Of a stretch of 64,000 nucleotides of DNA, positions 35,829-44,949 are shown in pieces. The notes under the pieces were generated by a model that saw nothing but the letters and a program-made list of their open reading frames with translations, made no database searches and was not told where the DNA came from. Origin of the DNA: Microcoleus sp. FACHB-61 (GTDB lineage Bacteria; Cyanobacteriota; Cyanobacteriia; Cyanobacteriales; Microcoleaceae). The stretch is from contig JACJNY010000040.1 in the NCBI GenBank assembly GCA_014695295.1, forward strand, positions 27,726-91,725. Reading direction: 5' to 3'. Positions within the stretch are counted from its first letter, which is position 1; each line of letters opens with the position of its first letter. A program made the translations under genes and the position numbers.

Positions 35829-37355
35829 ATGAAATTGAGAGAATTATTAGCAGCAGTTCCCAGCATTTCCTTTGACGCCAAACATCCCGCCCTCGATACC
35901 GAAGTCAAGGGTTTATCCACTAATTCCCACGCTTGTCAGGCGGGCGATTTGTTTTTGGGAATGCCGGGAACTCGGGTAGATGGGGGAGATTTTTGGCAAA
36001 GTGCGATCGAATCTGGTGCACTTGCCGCCATAATTTCCACCCAAGCAGCCGAGAAAACACCCCCCCAACCCCCCCTTGCTAAGGGGGGGCTAGAAGAGGT
36101 TCCCTGCGTCATCGCAGCAGCCGATATGGCTCAAGTTTGCGGTCAAATAGCAACTGCTTTTTACGGCAATCCAGCTAGCCACTTAAAACTTGTCGGCGTT
36201 ACCGGGACTAACGGCAAAACTACAACAACTCATTTAATCGAATTTTTGCTCAATCAAATGCAGTTGCCGGCGGCGATTTTCGGCACGCTTTACACTCGCT
36301 GGCCGGGCTTCCAACAAACTGCACTTTACACCACACCTTTTGCGGTTGACCTCCAAAAACAACTAGCAGAAGCTGTAGCAGCCGGATGCAAACACGGCGT
36401 GATGGAAGTCAGTTCCCACGCTTTAGCGCAGCAGCGAGTTTTGGGCTGTAGTTTTGAAGTTGCTGTGTTTACAAACTTGACTCAAGACCATCTCGATTAT
36501 CACCGCGATATGGAGGATTATTTTGAGGCAAAATCGCTTTTATTTGGCTCGAATTACCTCAAAAATCGAGCGGTAGTTAATATTGACGACCCCTACGGAC
36601 GGCGGATAGTTGAAACCCTCAGTTCTGACCGAGTTTGGAGTTACAGCACTAGCGAGAGAACCGCAGATTTGTATGCTGATGATTTAGAATATCAGCCTAA
36701 TGGAGTTAAAGGAATGCTGCACACTCCCAAGGGCGAAACAGCTTTTTCTTTGCCTTTAGTCGGTCAGTTCAATTTATCAAATATGTTGGCTGCTGTCGGT
36801 GCTGTTTTAGAATTGGGTTTAGATTTGTCCGCAATTGTGGAGAAATTATCTCAGTTTTCGGGAGTACCGGGACGGATGGAACGGGTGCAAATTAGTCCGG
36901 AACAAGATATTAGCGTTATTGTCGATTACGCGCACACTCCAGACAGTTTGGAGAACTTGTTGAAGGCGTCGCGGCCGTTTATTCCGGGTCAGATGATTTG
37001 CGTGTTTGGCTGCGGCGGCGATCGCGATCGCACTAAACGGCCGATCATGGGTAAAATCGTTGCAGAATTAGCCGATTTAGCTGTTGTTACTTCCGACAAT
37101 CCGCGCACTGAAAATCCCGATCGCATTTTGGAGGATATTTTAGCAGGAATTCCCGCCGCAGTAAAGCCGATGGTTTTGTCGGATCGAGCCGCTGCAATTC
37201 GCACTGCTATTATGGAGGCTAAACCCGGAGATGGCGTGCTGATTGCAGGAAAAGGACACGAAGATTATCAGATTTTGGGCACCGAAAAAGTCCATTTTGA
37301 CGATCGAGAACAAGCGCGAGATGCCTTGAAAGCCAGAATGAATTCGGTTAACTGA
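35829..37355 (+). CDS. murE: UDP-MurNAc-L-Ala-D-Glu:meso-diaminopimelate ligase
   Basis: This 508-residue enzyme adds meso-diaminopimelate to the peptidoglycan precursor in the cytoplasm. The ATP-binding GVTGTNGKTTTTH, VMEVSSHAL, FTNLTQDHLDYH and the DAP-specificity motif DNPR (423-426) are all present; GKGHEDYQ closes the C-terminal domain. A ribosome site (GAGGAG) lies upstream of the ATG. At about residues 75-88 the peptide KTPPQPPLAKGGLEEVPC is encoded by a C7/G7 palindrome that looks like an inserted repeat; the peptide sits in the variable N-terminal domain and the frame is kept. A 14-bp perfect hairpin follows the gene. Confidence 0.96.
   Translation: MKLRELLAAVPSISFDAKHPALDTEVKGLSTNSHACQAGDLFLGMPGTRVDGGDFWQSAIESGALAAIISTQAAEKTPPQPPLAKGGLEEVPCVIAAADMAQVCGQIATAFYGNPASHLKLVGVTGTNGKTTTTHLIEFLLNQMQLPAAIFGTLYTRWPGFQQTALYTTPFAVDLQKQLAEAVAAGCKHGVMEVSSHALAQQRVLGCSFEVAVFTNLTQDHLDYHRDMEDYFEAKSLLFGSNYLKNRAVVNIDDPYGRRIVETLSSDRVWSYSTSERTADLYADDLEYQPNGVKGMLHTPKGETAFSLPLVGQFNLSNMLAAVGAVLELGLDLSAIVEKLSQFSGVPGRMERVQISPEQDISVIVDYAHTPDSLENLLKASRPFIPGQMICVFGCGGDRDRTKRPIMGKIVAELADLAVVTSDNPRTENPDRILEDILAGIPAAVKPMVLSDRAAAIRTAIMEAKPGDGVLIAGKGHEDYQILGTEKVHFDDREQARDALKARMNSVN
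36058..36088. repeat. CCCCCCTTGCTAAGGGGGG palindrome inside murE
   Basis: A run of C, TTGCTAA and a run of G form a perfect palindrome within the murE coding sequence. Similar cores occur in the intergenic palindrome at 32147-32367. The palindrome adds a TPPQPPLAKGG-type peptide to MurE. Confidence 0.8.
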
Positions 37356-37367
37356 ATTCGGTTAACT

Positions 37368-37401
37368 GTTAAGGGTTAACCGAAGTCGGTTAACCCTTAA
37401 C
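37368..37401 (+). terminator. Perfect 14-bp hairpin after murE
   Basis: GTTAAGGGTTAACC (37368-37381) pairs with GGTTAACCCTTAAC (37388-37401) around GAAGTC, directly after the murE stop. There is no T run, so it may stabilise the mRNA end or be a repeat instead of a classical terminator. Confidence 0.55.
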
Positions 37402-37524
37402 ACTTAGGTGTTCGCAGGCTGAGAAATTTGTTATGTTTTTAAGTATTAATACGAAAGAAGAATCTGAGTTGCACTAGATTATAATAGTAATATCAAATAT
37501 GTTTAGGGAAAAATAATTCTGGCT

Positions 37525-40500
37525 ATGATAGAACTAACTGGGTATCAAATTCTCGATAGAATTTACTCAGGCACTCGCACCCTAGTTTATCGCGGCTCTC
37601 GCCTCTGCGACAAAAAATCTGTCATCATCAAAGTATTGCGGAACGAGTATCCCAAATTTAGCGAACTCTTGCAATTTCGCAATCAATACACGATCGCCAA
37701 AAACCTGAATTTGCCCGGGATCATTCAAACCTACAGCTTGGAAGCCTACCGGAACGGCTATGCGCTGATTATGGAAGACTTCGGGGGCATTTCTCTGAAC
37801 CAATGGACAGGGAAAGGAAAAACGGTGCAATCTCTGGTTGAGTTTTTCCAAATAGCGATCGACCTAAGCAATACATTAGATATACTTTACCGCCACCGCA
37901 TCATTCACAAAGATATTAAACCAGCCAATATTTTAATTAATCCTGAGACTAAACAAGTCAAACTTATTGACTTTAGTATTGCATCTTTGCTACCGCGAGA
38001 AACTCAAATGGTGATGAGTCCCAACGTGCTAGAAGGGACACTAAGCTATTTGTCTCCTGAACAAACAGGAAGGATGAATCGCGGCATTGACTACCGCACA
38101 GATTTTTATTCTTTGGGTGTCACTTTTTATGAATTGCTGACGGGAGAGTTGCCGTTTCAATCTAACGATCCGATGGAATTGGTACACTCTCATATTGCCA
38201 AACAACCGCCGCCCCTTGGCAAAAATAGAAGGGAAGAAATCCCCCAAGTTCTGTGCGACATCGTAATGAAATTGATGGCGAAGAATGCCGAAGACCGTTA
38301 TCAGAGTGCTTTGGGGCTGAAATTTGATTTAGAATTTTGTTTGCGTCAATTAGAAGAAAGTGGTAGAATAGAAAGCTTTGCGATCGCGCAACGGGATGTT
38401 TGCGAGCGGTTCATCATACCAGAGAAACTCTACGGCAGAAAAAGCGAAGTTGCCCAATTATTGACAGCGTTCGATCGCATCTCTGGTTGCGAGACTTTTC
38501 CTGGGAACGAGGGAAGGCGGGAGTTAATGCTGGTGGCGGGTTTTTCTGGCATTGGCAAAACTGCCATTGTTAACGAAGTTCACAAACCAATTGTCCGCCA
38601 GCGCGGCTACTTCATCAAAGGCAAGTTTGACCAATTTAATCGCAATATTCCTTTCTCAGCTTTTGTCCAAGCATTTCGAGAATTAATGGGTCAATTGCTG
38701 AGTGAAAGCGAGGCTCAATTAGCAGCTTGGAAAACCCAAATTTTAGCTGCGCTGGGTGACAGCGCGCAAGTAATTATTGAAGTAATTCCTGAACTAGAGC
38801 AAATTATCTCCCAACAGCAAACCGCAACAGAACTGTCTGAGACGGCGGCACAGAACCGCTTTAATTTACTGTTTCTAAAATTCCTGCAAGTATTCACCAC
38901 AAAAGAACATCCCTTAGTAATTTTCCTCGATGATTTGCAGTGGGCTGATGCGGCATCTTTGAAATTGATGCAGTTGTTGATGAGCGAGTCAGACGGCAGA
39001 TATCTATTATTAATAGGAGCTTATCGCGACAATGAAGTTTCTGCCGCTCATCCTTTGATGTTGGCGCTAGAGGAGATTGGGAAAGCACAAGCTGCAATCA
39101 AAACAATTACATTAGCCGCTCTGACTGAAACGAGTTTAAATCAACTCGTTGCCGATACGCTTAGCTGTTCGCCCGAAATCGCACAACCATTAACTCAACT
39201 AATTTATCAAAAAACCAAAGGCAATCCATTTTTTAGCGTGCAATTCCTGAAAATGCTGCACGATGAGGGGCTGATTCAGTTTGACTTTGATGGGGGCAAT
39301 TGGCATTGCGATATTGCCAAAGTAAAAGCATTAGCAGTGACTGATGATATCGTTGACTTTATGGCGTTGCAGTTGCAAAAATTGCCGCCAGCGACTCAGA
39401 ATGTGTTAAAGTTGGCGGCTTGTATTGGCAATCAATTTGATTTGGGTACTTTGGCGGTTGTTTCTGAGCAATTAGCAACAGAAACGGCGGCGGATTTGTG
39501 GAAGGCATTGCAAGAGGAGTTAATCCTTCCTGAAAGTAAAGTCTACAAGTTTTATATGGGGCAGGAAAAACAGGAACAGGCACAAAATTCCCAGGTGGTG
39601 AATTACAAGTTTCTGCACGATCGCGTCCAGCAAGCCGCCTATTCCCTGATTCCTGAAGACCAAAAACAATCTGTGCATTTGCACATTGGGCAATTGCTAT
39701 TCGCTCGAACCTCAGCAGAGCAACTAGACGAGAGAATTTTTGCGATTGTCAGTCAATTTAATCTAGGCATCGATCGCATTGCAATTCAGGATCGGCGAGA
39801 CCATCTAGCCAACCTCAATTTGATGGCTGCGCGTAAAGCACGGCTTTCGGCTGCTTACCCAGCATCGGCTCAATACTGTGAGATAGGGCTGCAACTTTTA
39901 GCCACTGACAGTTCCGATCAATGGATCAGACAGCCCATTCTTACTTCAGAACTGCACATTGAAGCTGCTAATTCAGCCTGTTTGACTGGCGCATTTGAGC
40001 GAGTAGATGCTTGCGTCGGGGCAGTTCTCCAACATACGTCAAACCCCCTAGAACAAGTTAAAGCCTTAGAAATAAAGATTCAATCCTTGATTGCCCGCAA
40101 TCAATTATCAGAGGCGATTCAGGTGGCACGGGCAATCCTTCAAGAGTTGGATGTGGAGTTGCCAGAACATCCCACCCAAGACATGGTAGCCCCTGCTCTC
40201 AATGCTATTGGCGATCGACTGATGAGTGTGGATGTGATGAATTCACCAAAGATGAGCGATCCACAGAAGCTGGCTGCAATGAATATTCTCAGCAGTATGG
40301 CTTCAGCAGCCTATATCGGTTCGCCAGCCCTCTATCCCTTGATTGTGCTCAAACAAATTGAATTGTCACTTCAGTTTGGAAATGCGATCCAAACACCCTA
40401 TGCTTATTCAACCTATGGACTAATTCTCTGTGCATTTGGTGGGGAAATTGTAGCCGGAAATCGTGCTGCTGATATCGCGCTCGCCTTGATGGAAATGTTT

Positions 40501-42909
40501 AAAGCATCAAGTTTTAAAGCGAAAATTTTCAATTTAGTTTATCCATTTGTTCGCATTTGGCAGGAGCCGATGCACAATGTACTGATGCCTTTGCTGGAAG
40601 GCTATCAAGGGGGTTTGGAAACGGGAGATTTGGAGTTCGCTGCTTACTGTGCCTATAACCGCTGTCAACTCGCTTATGCTACGGGAAATGAACTTCTACA
40701 ACTGGGACAAGAGATGCAAACCTATGCAGAGGCGATCGCCCAACTCAAACAAACAACTGCTCTAAACTTTCAGCAAATTGTGCAACAGGTCGTCTTAAAT
40801 TGGACAGGTGAAGCCGACGCTCCCCATAAACTCGTTGGAGAAGCTTACGATGAAACGACGCGATTACCTCAGCATCAGTCAGCGGGAGATACTTACTCGA
40901 TCGGGAGTGTCTATGCTCATAAATTGATTCTGGCTTACCATTTTGGGCAACCCCAGGAAGCTCTGGAGATAGCTCAAATTGCCGAGAAAACTATTGGTGG
41001 CATTATCGGAACTGTGTTCTATGGAGTCTTTTATTTCTATCATGCACTGACGTTACTCGCAAACACAAACACCTTGGCAATTAGTGAAGCGGTTACGAAG
41101 GATCTTGAGCAACTTACTAACTGGGCAACTCATGCACCCACGAACTTTGCCCACAAATGCGATTTAATTCGAGCCGAACAGCAGCGAATTTTAGGACACA
41201 AAGCAGAGGCGATCGACCTCTACGATGGCGCGATCTTCCTCGCTAAAGAAAACCAATTCCTCAACGAAGAAGCCTTAGCCAACGAACTCGCCGCTAAATT
41301 CTACCTCAATTGGGGCAAAGAAAAAGTTGCTGCAGGCTATATGCAGGAAGCCTACTATTGTTACGCCCGCTGGGGAGCAAAAGCAAAAACCGATGACCTA
41401 GAAAAACGTTATCCCGATTTGCTGCGCCCCATCTTACAACAGGCAGCCCAACCCGTCTCTATTTTAGAAACCCTATCCACCCTCACCAATTCAACCTACT
41501 CCTTTCATTCGAGCGCCCACCACACTAGCTCCAGTACCTCCATCAACCAGGCTCTAGATTTTTCTACCCTGCTGCAAATCTCCCAAGTTATCTCCAGCAC
41601 GATCGACCTGGATGAGTTGCTGCAAATTGTGACCCAAACCATGTTACAAAACTCGGGAGCCGATCGCTGTGCACTGATGCTCTGCCAAGATCAACAATGG
41701 CAAGTGCGGGCGATAGCTACGTGGGAAAACATTAGCCTGCAAACGGAACCCCTAGAAAATAATCCCACCGTTCCTGTTAAATTAATCCAGTATGTCAAAA
41801 ACACCTTAGCAGCAGTTGTCCTCGATCACGCCAAAACAGATTTGCCTGTGATTGACGATTATTTAGAGCACCACCAACCAGAGAGTTTGCTGGGTTTGCC
41901 AATTCTAAATCAGGGGAATTTGGTCGGCATTTTGTATCTAGAAAATCGGATAACCAGTGGGGTGTTTAGTCGCGAGCGCCTCCTAGTGCTGAATTTTCTC
42001 TCTAGTCAAGCGGCTATCGCTCTGGAGAATGCCCGCCTCTATCACCAAGTGCAGCAGACTTTGAATGAACTTCAGCAAACTCAGATGCAAATGATCCAAA
42101 GTGAAAAGATGTCAGCATTAGGTAATCTAGTGGCCGGGGTTGCCCATGAAATCAACAACCCCGTTGGTTTCATTGCCGGGAACATTAATGAAGCTCATGC
42201 TGGAGTCCAAGACTTAATTGATTATTTGCGCCTCTATCAAGAAAAGTGTCCTCCATCGGAAGCAGAATTGCTTAAGAAAGCAGAGGAAATAGATTTAGAT
42301 TATCTAGTAGAAGATTTACCCAAAATGTTGAGCTCCATGAAAATAGGATGCGAGCGCATCAAAAGCATCAGCACCTCCCTCCGCACTTTCTCTCGCGCCG
42401 ATACGGCACATAAAGTTGAGGCTAATATCCACGAAGGCCTCAATAGCACTTTGATGATTTTACGCCATCGCCTGAAAGCGAACGACAAGCATCCTGAAAT
42501 TAAAATCATTAAAGAGTACGGCAAGATTCCCAAAGTCAAATGTTATTTGGGACAATTAAATCAGGTATTTATGAATTTGTTAGCAAATGCGATCGATGCC
42601 TTAGAAGAATCGAATCAAGGACGGAGTTTTGCCGAAATTCACGCCCATCCCAATCACATCACTATTCGGACAAAAGTAGAAAGTGAAAAGGTAAAAATTT
42701 CAATCGCCGATAATGGAAAAGGAATGTCAGAAGATGTGAAAAATCGGATTTTCGACCATCTATTTACCACTAAAGATGTGGGCAAAGGAACTGGGTTAGG
42801 ACTGGCGATCGCCCGTCAAATTGTAGAAGAAAAACACGGCGGAAAACTGAGTTGTTTTTCTACGCCGGAAGAAGGAACGGAGTTTGTCATTGAGATTTTA
42901 ATTGATTAA
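37525..42909 (+). CDS. HstK-type Ser/Thr kinase-AAA-GAF-histidine kinase fusion
   Basis: This 1794-residue protein joins two signalling chemistries. A Ser/Thr kinase domain (1-270) has Lys36, catalytic HKDIKPANI (Asp130) and DFS at 149-151 in place of DFG. An AAA-type ATPase follows (Walker A GFSGIGKT, 339-346; Walker B LVIFLDDLQWAD), then a long helical repeat region (about 700-1340) and a GAF domain (about 1370-1530). HisKA has His1541 in VAHEINNPVGF, and the HATPase domain (about 1640-1794) has NLLANAIDAL, DNGKGM and GTGLGLAI. The plan matches the HstK family of filamentous cyanobacteria, linked to nitrogen, iron or stress responses in other species. Signals and targets here are unknown. 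Confidence 0.94.
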   Translation: MIELTGYQILDRIYSGTRTLVYRGSRLCDKKSVIIKVLRNEYPKFSELLQFRNQYTIAKNLNLPGIIQTYSLEAYRNGYALIMEDFGGISLNQWTGKGKTVQSLVEFFQIAIDLSNTLDILYRHRIIHKDIKPANILINPETKQVKLIDFSIASLLPRETQMVMSPNVLEGTLSYLSPEQTGRMNRGIDYRTDFYSLGVTFYELLTGELPFQSNDPMELVHSHIAKQPPPLGKNRREEIPQVLCDIVMKLMAKNAEDRYQSALGLKFDLEFCLRQLEESGRIESFAIAQRDVCERFIIPEKLYGRKSEVAQLLTAFDRISGCETFPGNEGRRELMLVAGFSGIGKTAIVNEVHKPIVRQRGYFIKGKFDQFNRNIPFSAFVQAFRELMGQLLSESEAQLAAWKTQILAALGDSAQVIIEVIPELEQIISQQQTATELSETAAQNRFNLLFLKFLQVFTTKEHPLVIFLDDLQWADAASLKLMQLLMSESDGRYLLLIGAYRDNEVSAAHPLMLALEEIGKAQAAIKTITLAALTETSLNQLVADTLSCSPEIAQPLTQLIYQKTKGNPFFSVQFLKMLHDEGLIQFDFDGGNWHCDIAKVKALAVTDDIVDFMALQLQKLPPATQNVLKLAACIGNQFDLGTLAVVSEQLATETAADLWKALQEELILPESKVYKFYMGQEKQEQAQNSQVVNYKFLHDRVQQAAYSLIPEDQKQSVHLHIGQLLFARTSAEQLDERIFAIVSQFNLGIDRIAIQDRRDHLANLNLMAARKARLSAAYPASAQYCEIGLQLLATDSSDQWIRQPILTSELHIEAANSACLTGAFERVDACVGAVLQHTSNPLEQVKALEIKIQSLIARNQLSEAIQVARAILQELDVELPEHPTQDMVAPALNAIGDRLMSVDVMNSPKMSDPQKLAAMNILSSMASAAYIGSPALYPLIVLKQIELSLQFGNAIQTPYAYSTYGLILCAFGGEIVAGNRAADIALALMEMFKASSFKAKIFNLVYPFVRIWQEPMHNVLMPLLEGYQGGLETGDLEFAAYCAYNRCQLAYATGNELLQLGQEMQTYAEAIAQLKQTTALNFQQIVQQVVLNWTGEADAPHKLVGEAYDETTRLPQHQSAGDTYSIGSVYAHKLILAYHFGQPQEALEIAQIAEKTIGGIIGTVFYGVFYFYHALTLLANTNTLAISEAVTKDLEQLTNWATHAPTNFAHKCDLIRAEQQRILGHKAEAIDLYDGAIFLAKENQFLNEEALANELAAKFYLNWGKEKVAAGYMQEAYYCYARWGAKAKTDDLEKRYPDLLRPILQQAAQPVSILETLSTLTNSTYSFHSSAHHTSSSTSINQALDFSTLLQISQVISSTIDLDELLQIVTQTMLQNSGADRCALMLCQDQQWQVRAIATWENISLQTEPLENNPTVPVKLIQYVKNTLAAVVLDHAKTDLPVIDDYLEHHQPESLLGLPILNQGNLVGILYLENRITSGVFSRERLLVLNFLSSQAAIALENARLYHQVQQTLNELQQTQMQMIQSEKMSALGNLVAGVAHEINNPVGFIAGNINEAHAGVQDLIDYLRLYQEKCPPSEAELLKKAEEIDLDYLVEDLPKMLSSMKIGCERIKSISTSLRTFSRADTAHKVEANIHEGLNSTLMILRHRLKANDKHPEIKIIKEYGKIPKVKCYLGQLNQVFMNLLANAIDALEESNQGRSFAEIHAHPNHITIRTKVESEKVKISIADNGKGMSEDVKNRIFDHLFTTKDVGKGTGLGLAIARQIVEEKHGGKLSCFSTPEEGTEFVIEILID

Positions 42910-43006
42910 AAATTAGTTATCAGTTGTCCGTTGTTGACCGATATTATTAACCTCTTTCTTCTCTTCCTCTGCGTTCTCTGCGGACTCTGCGGTTAAATCA
43001 TTGCGA

Positions 43007-43025
43007 TGCAACCGGAATTGATATA
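43007..43025 (+). repeat. Solo fragment matching the IS630 element terminus
   Basis: TGCAACCGGAATTGATATA is identical to the right end of the IS630-type element at 55261-55279. No transposase lies here, so it may be a remnant of an excised or decayed copy, or a coincidence of a short shared repeat. Confidence 0.55.
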
Positions 43026-43064
43026 ACAACAGACAACTGACAACCAACTACGGACAACTGACTA

Positions 43065-44681
43065 CTATTGCAGCGGCAAAAATACCGTCATCACCTCGCC
43101 CTTTTCAGGCCGTTGGCGAATTACCAACTTTCCGCCAGCCGCCCGAAATAAATTCTTAGTCACGCTCAAATTTAAACTCAAACTTCCCGTCTCCGGCTGC
43201 ACCATCAACAAAGGCCCGATCGATCGCAAAGGAGCATTCGCCTTAGCTGCAAAAGTCGATGCACCATTACCTTCAGGTAGGTGTGTCGATTCCAACTGCA
43301 ACTTTAACTGATCGCCCGCCAATGTCACCTCCACCTGAATGCGACTCCCCGATGGCAAAGTTCGAGTAAAATCTTCAATCAAATTAGTTAAAACCTGATC
43401 CAACATCGTCGGATCGCTGACTACCGCAGGCAATTTTTTCGGCACAATAACTTCCAAAGTGTGGTTCCGCACAGCCGCCTGTTTTTGCCAGCGGGGAATG
43501 CTATTTTGCAGCACTTCACCGAGGGACATTGCTGTTAGCTGCACGCCAGAATTTTTAGCTTGCGACATTTCCAATTCCACGGCGCGGAAAATTAAACCGA
43601 AGCGATCGATCTGAGCGGTACACTCAGCATCAATCATTTCCAAACGCTTGACCACCACCGGATCGAGTTTGGGACGTTTCAGCAACAATCGAGTCAGCGT
43701 GCGAATAGTAGCCAAAGGAGTGCGGACTTCGTGGGCGATCGCCTGTAGCAATTCCACCTCTTTAGTCGCGTGAGGAATTGGAGATTTGCAGTTGATATCT
43801 GCAGCCGATAATTTTTGGTTTCTCTGGTTCAAGCCATCATCAGCTCTTTCATCCTTCACCCGACTGGATTCCTCTTTCCCAAGCGGCAAATTCTGCAACA
43901 GCAAGCGGCTGAACTGCATCACTGTTTTATAATTGGGAGCAACAGGCGAAAACTGCTCGAACAGCGCGTCTAATTTACTAGAATTATTAGTTAATTGGCT
44001 AACTGGCAAATTGAATCCGCCGTCAGAATTGGCAAGCAAACTATCGCTTTCAGTCACCCGGCGCCGCAAAACTTCCCAAGCTTTGGCGACTACTTGCGGG
44101 TCGAAAGAAAATAGGAAAGCCGGAATTCCCGCAGAATTTTCACCCAAAACCATCACCAGGCTAAAACTAGCAGTTAAAACCAAACAAAACTGCTCGTTTG
44201 CCAAAGGATCGCCGATCGCCAAAGCCAAAGCCGGGGCCGCCGCAGGCGCTGATGTTTGCACTTGGGCCGCCGGCAGTAAAGCTAAAGTTTGTCTAGCACG
44301 AAAAGACCACAAAGCTGCATCGTTGTCGGGAATACTGGTAAAAATCCAATTGGCAAAGCCGTTGGCCCCCTCAGGGTCAGTCAAAACGGAAGATGGGCCG
44401 GACAAAACTAATCCCTGACAGGAATTGGGGATTGTCGATCGAGAATTTACTCGATCGGCATTTGTTTTTTGTCCTGATTTTTGCCGATCGAGCATTTGAT
44501 TCAAAGTGGCGATCGCCCCGTACCATTCCTGTTCAGCTTTCAGCCGAGAAGCCCCACGGCTCCCAGGACACCGATGGCGGTTGTTTTCTCCGGCCAACTT
44601 AGCATCAAAGAAACTGAGGTCATTTTCTTGGCCTTCGGAGGCTAAAATTTCGCTTATTGTCGGTAGAAAGTAAGTATTCAC
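43065..44681 (-). CDS. Sensor histidine kinase with atypical ATP-binding region
   Basis: This 538-residue protein has a HisKA helix with His317 in IAHEVRTPLATI. The C-terminal domain resembles HATPase: DQVLTNLIEDF at the N box and SLSLNLSVTKNLFRAAGGKLV near the end. The usual DxGxG (G1) box is not recognisable; LESTHLPEGNGAST occupies the place. The N-terminal 300 residues include a domain with FCLVLTASFSLVMVLGEN and no membrane segment; I cannot name it. Either the kinase binds ATP weakly or it works as a scaffold. It is convergent with the large kinase gene and divergent from tldD. Confidence 0.82.
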   Translation of the reverse strand: MNTYFLPTISEILASEGQENDLSFFDAKLAGENNRHRCPGSRGASRLKAEQEWYGAIATLNQMLDRQKSGQKTNADRVNSRSTIPNSCQGLVLSGPSSVLTDPEGANGFANWIFTSIPDNDAALWSFRARQTLALLPAAQVQTSAPAAAPALALAIGDPLANEQFCLVLTASFSLVMVLGENSAGIPAFLFSFDPQVVAKAWEVLRRRVTESDSLLANSDGGFNLPVSQLTNNSSKLDALFEQFSPVAPNYKTVMQFSRLLLQNLPLGKEESSRVKDERADDGLNQRNQKLSAADINCKSPIPHATKEVELLQAIAHEVRTPLATIRTLTRLLLKRPKLDPVVVKRLEMIDAECTAQIDRFGLIFRAVELEMSQAKNSGVQLTAMSLGEVLQNSIPRWQKQAAVRNHTLEVIVPKKLPAVVSDPTMLDQVLTNLIEDFTRTLPSGSRIQVEVTLAGDQLKLQLESTHLPEGNGASTFAAKANAPLRSIGPLLMVQPETGSLSLNLSVTKNLFRAAGGKLVIRQRPEKGEVMTVFLPLQ

Positions 44682-44949
44682 AGTTATAAACCCACCTTCG
44701 GAGGCATGAAGGATGAAGTATTTATTTATAGGAAAGTTCAGGAGTTAGAATTCAAGCACCAGCAGGATCAAAAAATCCCGCACAATTGCTTGCCTCTTGC
44801 TCCTAACTCACAGGATATCCATATTTGTCAACTACCGACATTGGCAGAACCGTACCAATAAGTCGCAATCTCCGCGCTTAGGGCGATATTTTGCACGATC
44901 GCCCTGACAAAAGTGCAAAATGAAGTAAGTTAAACACCGTGCTTTCCTT

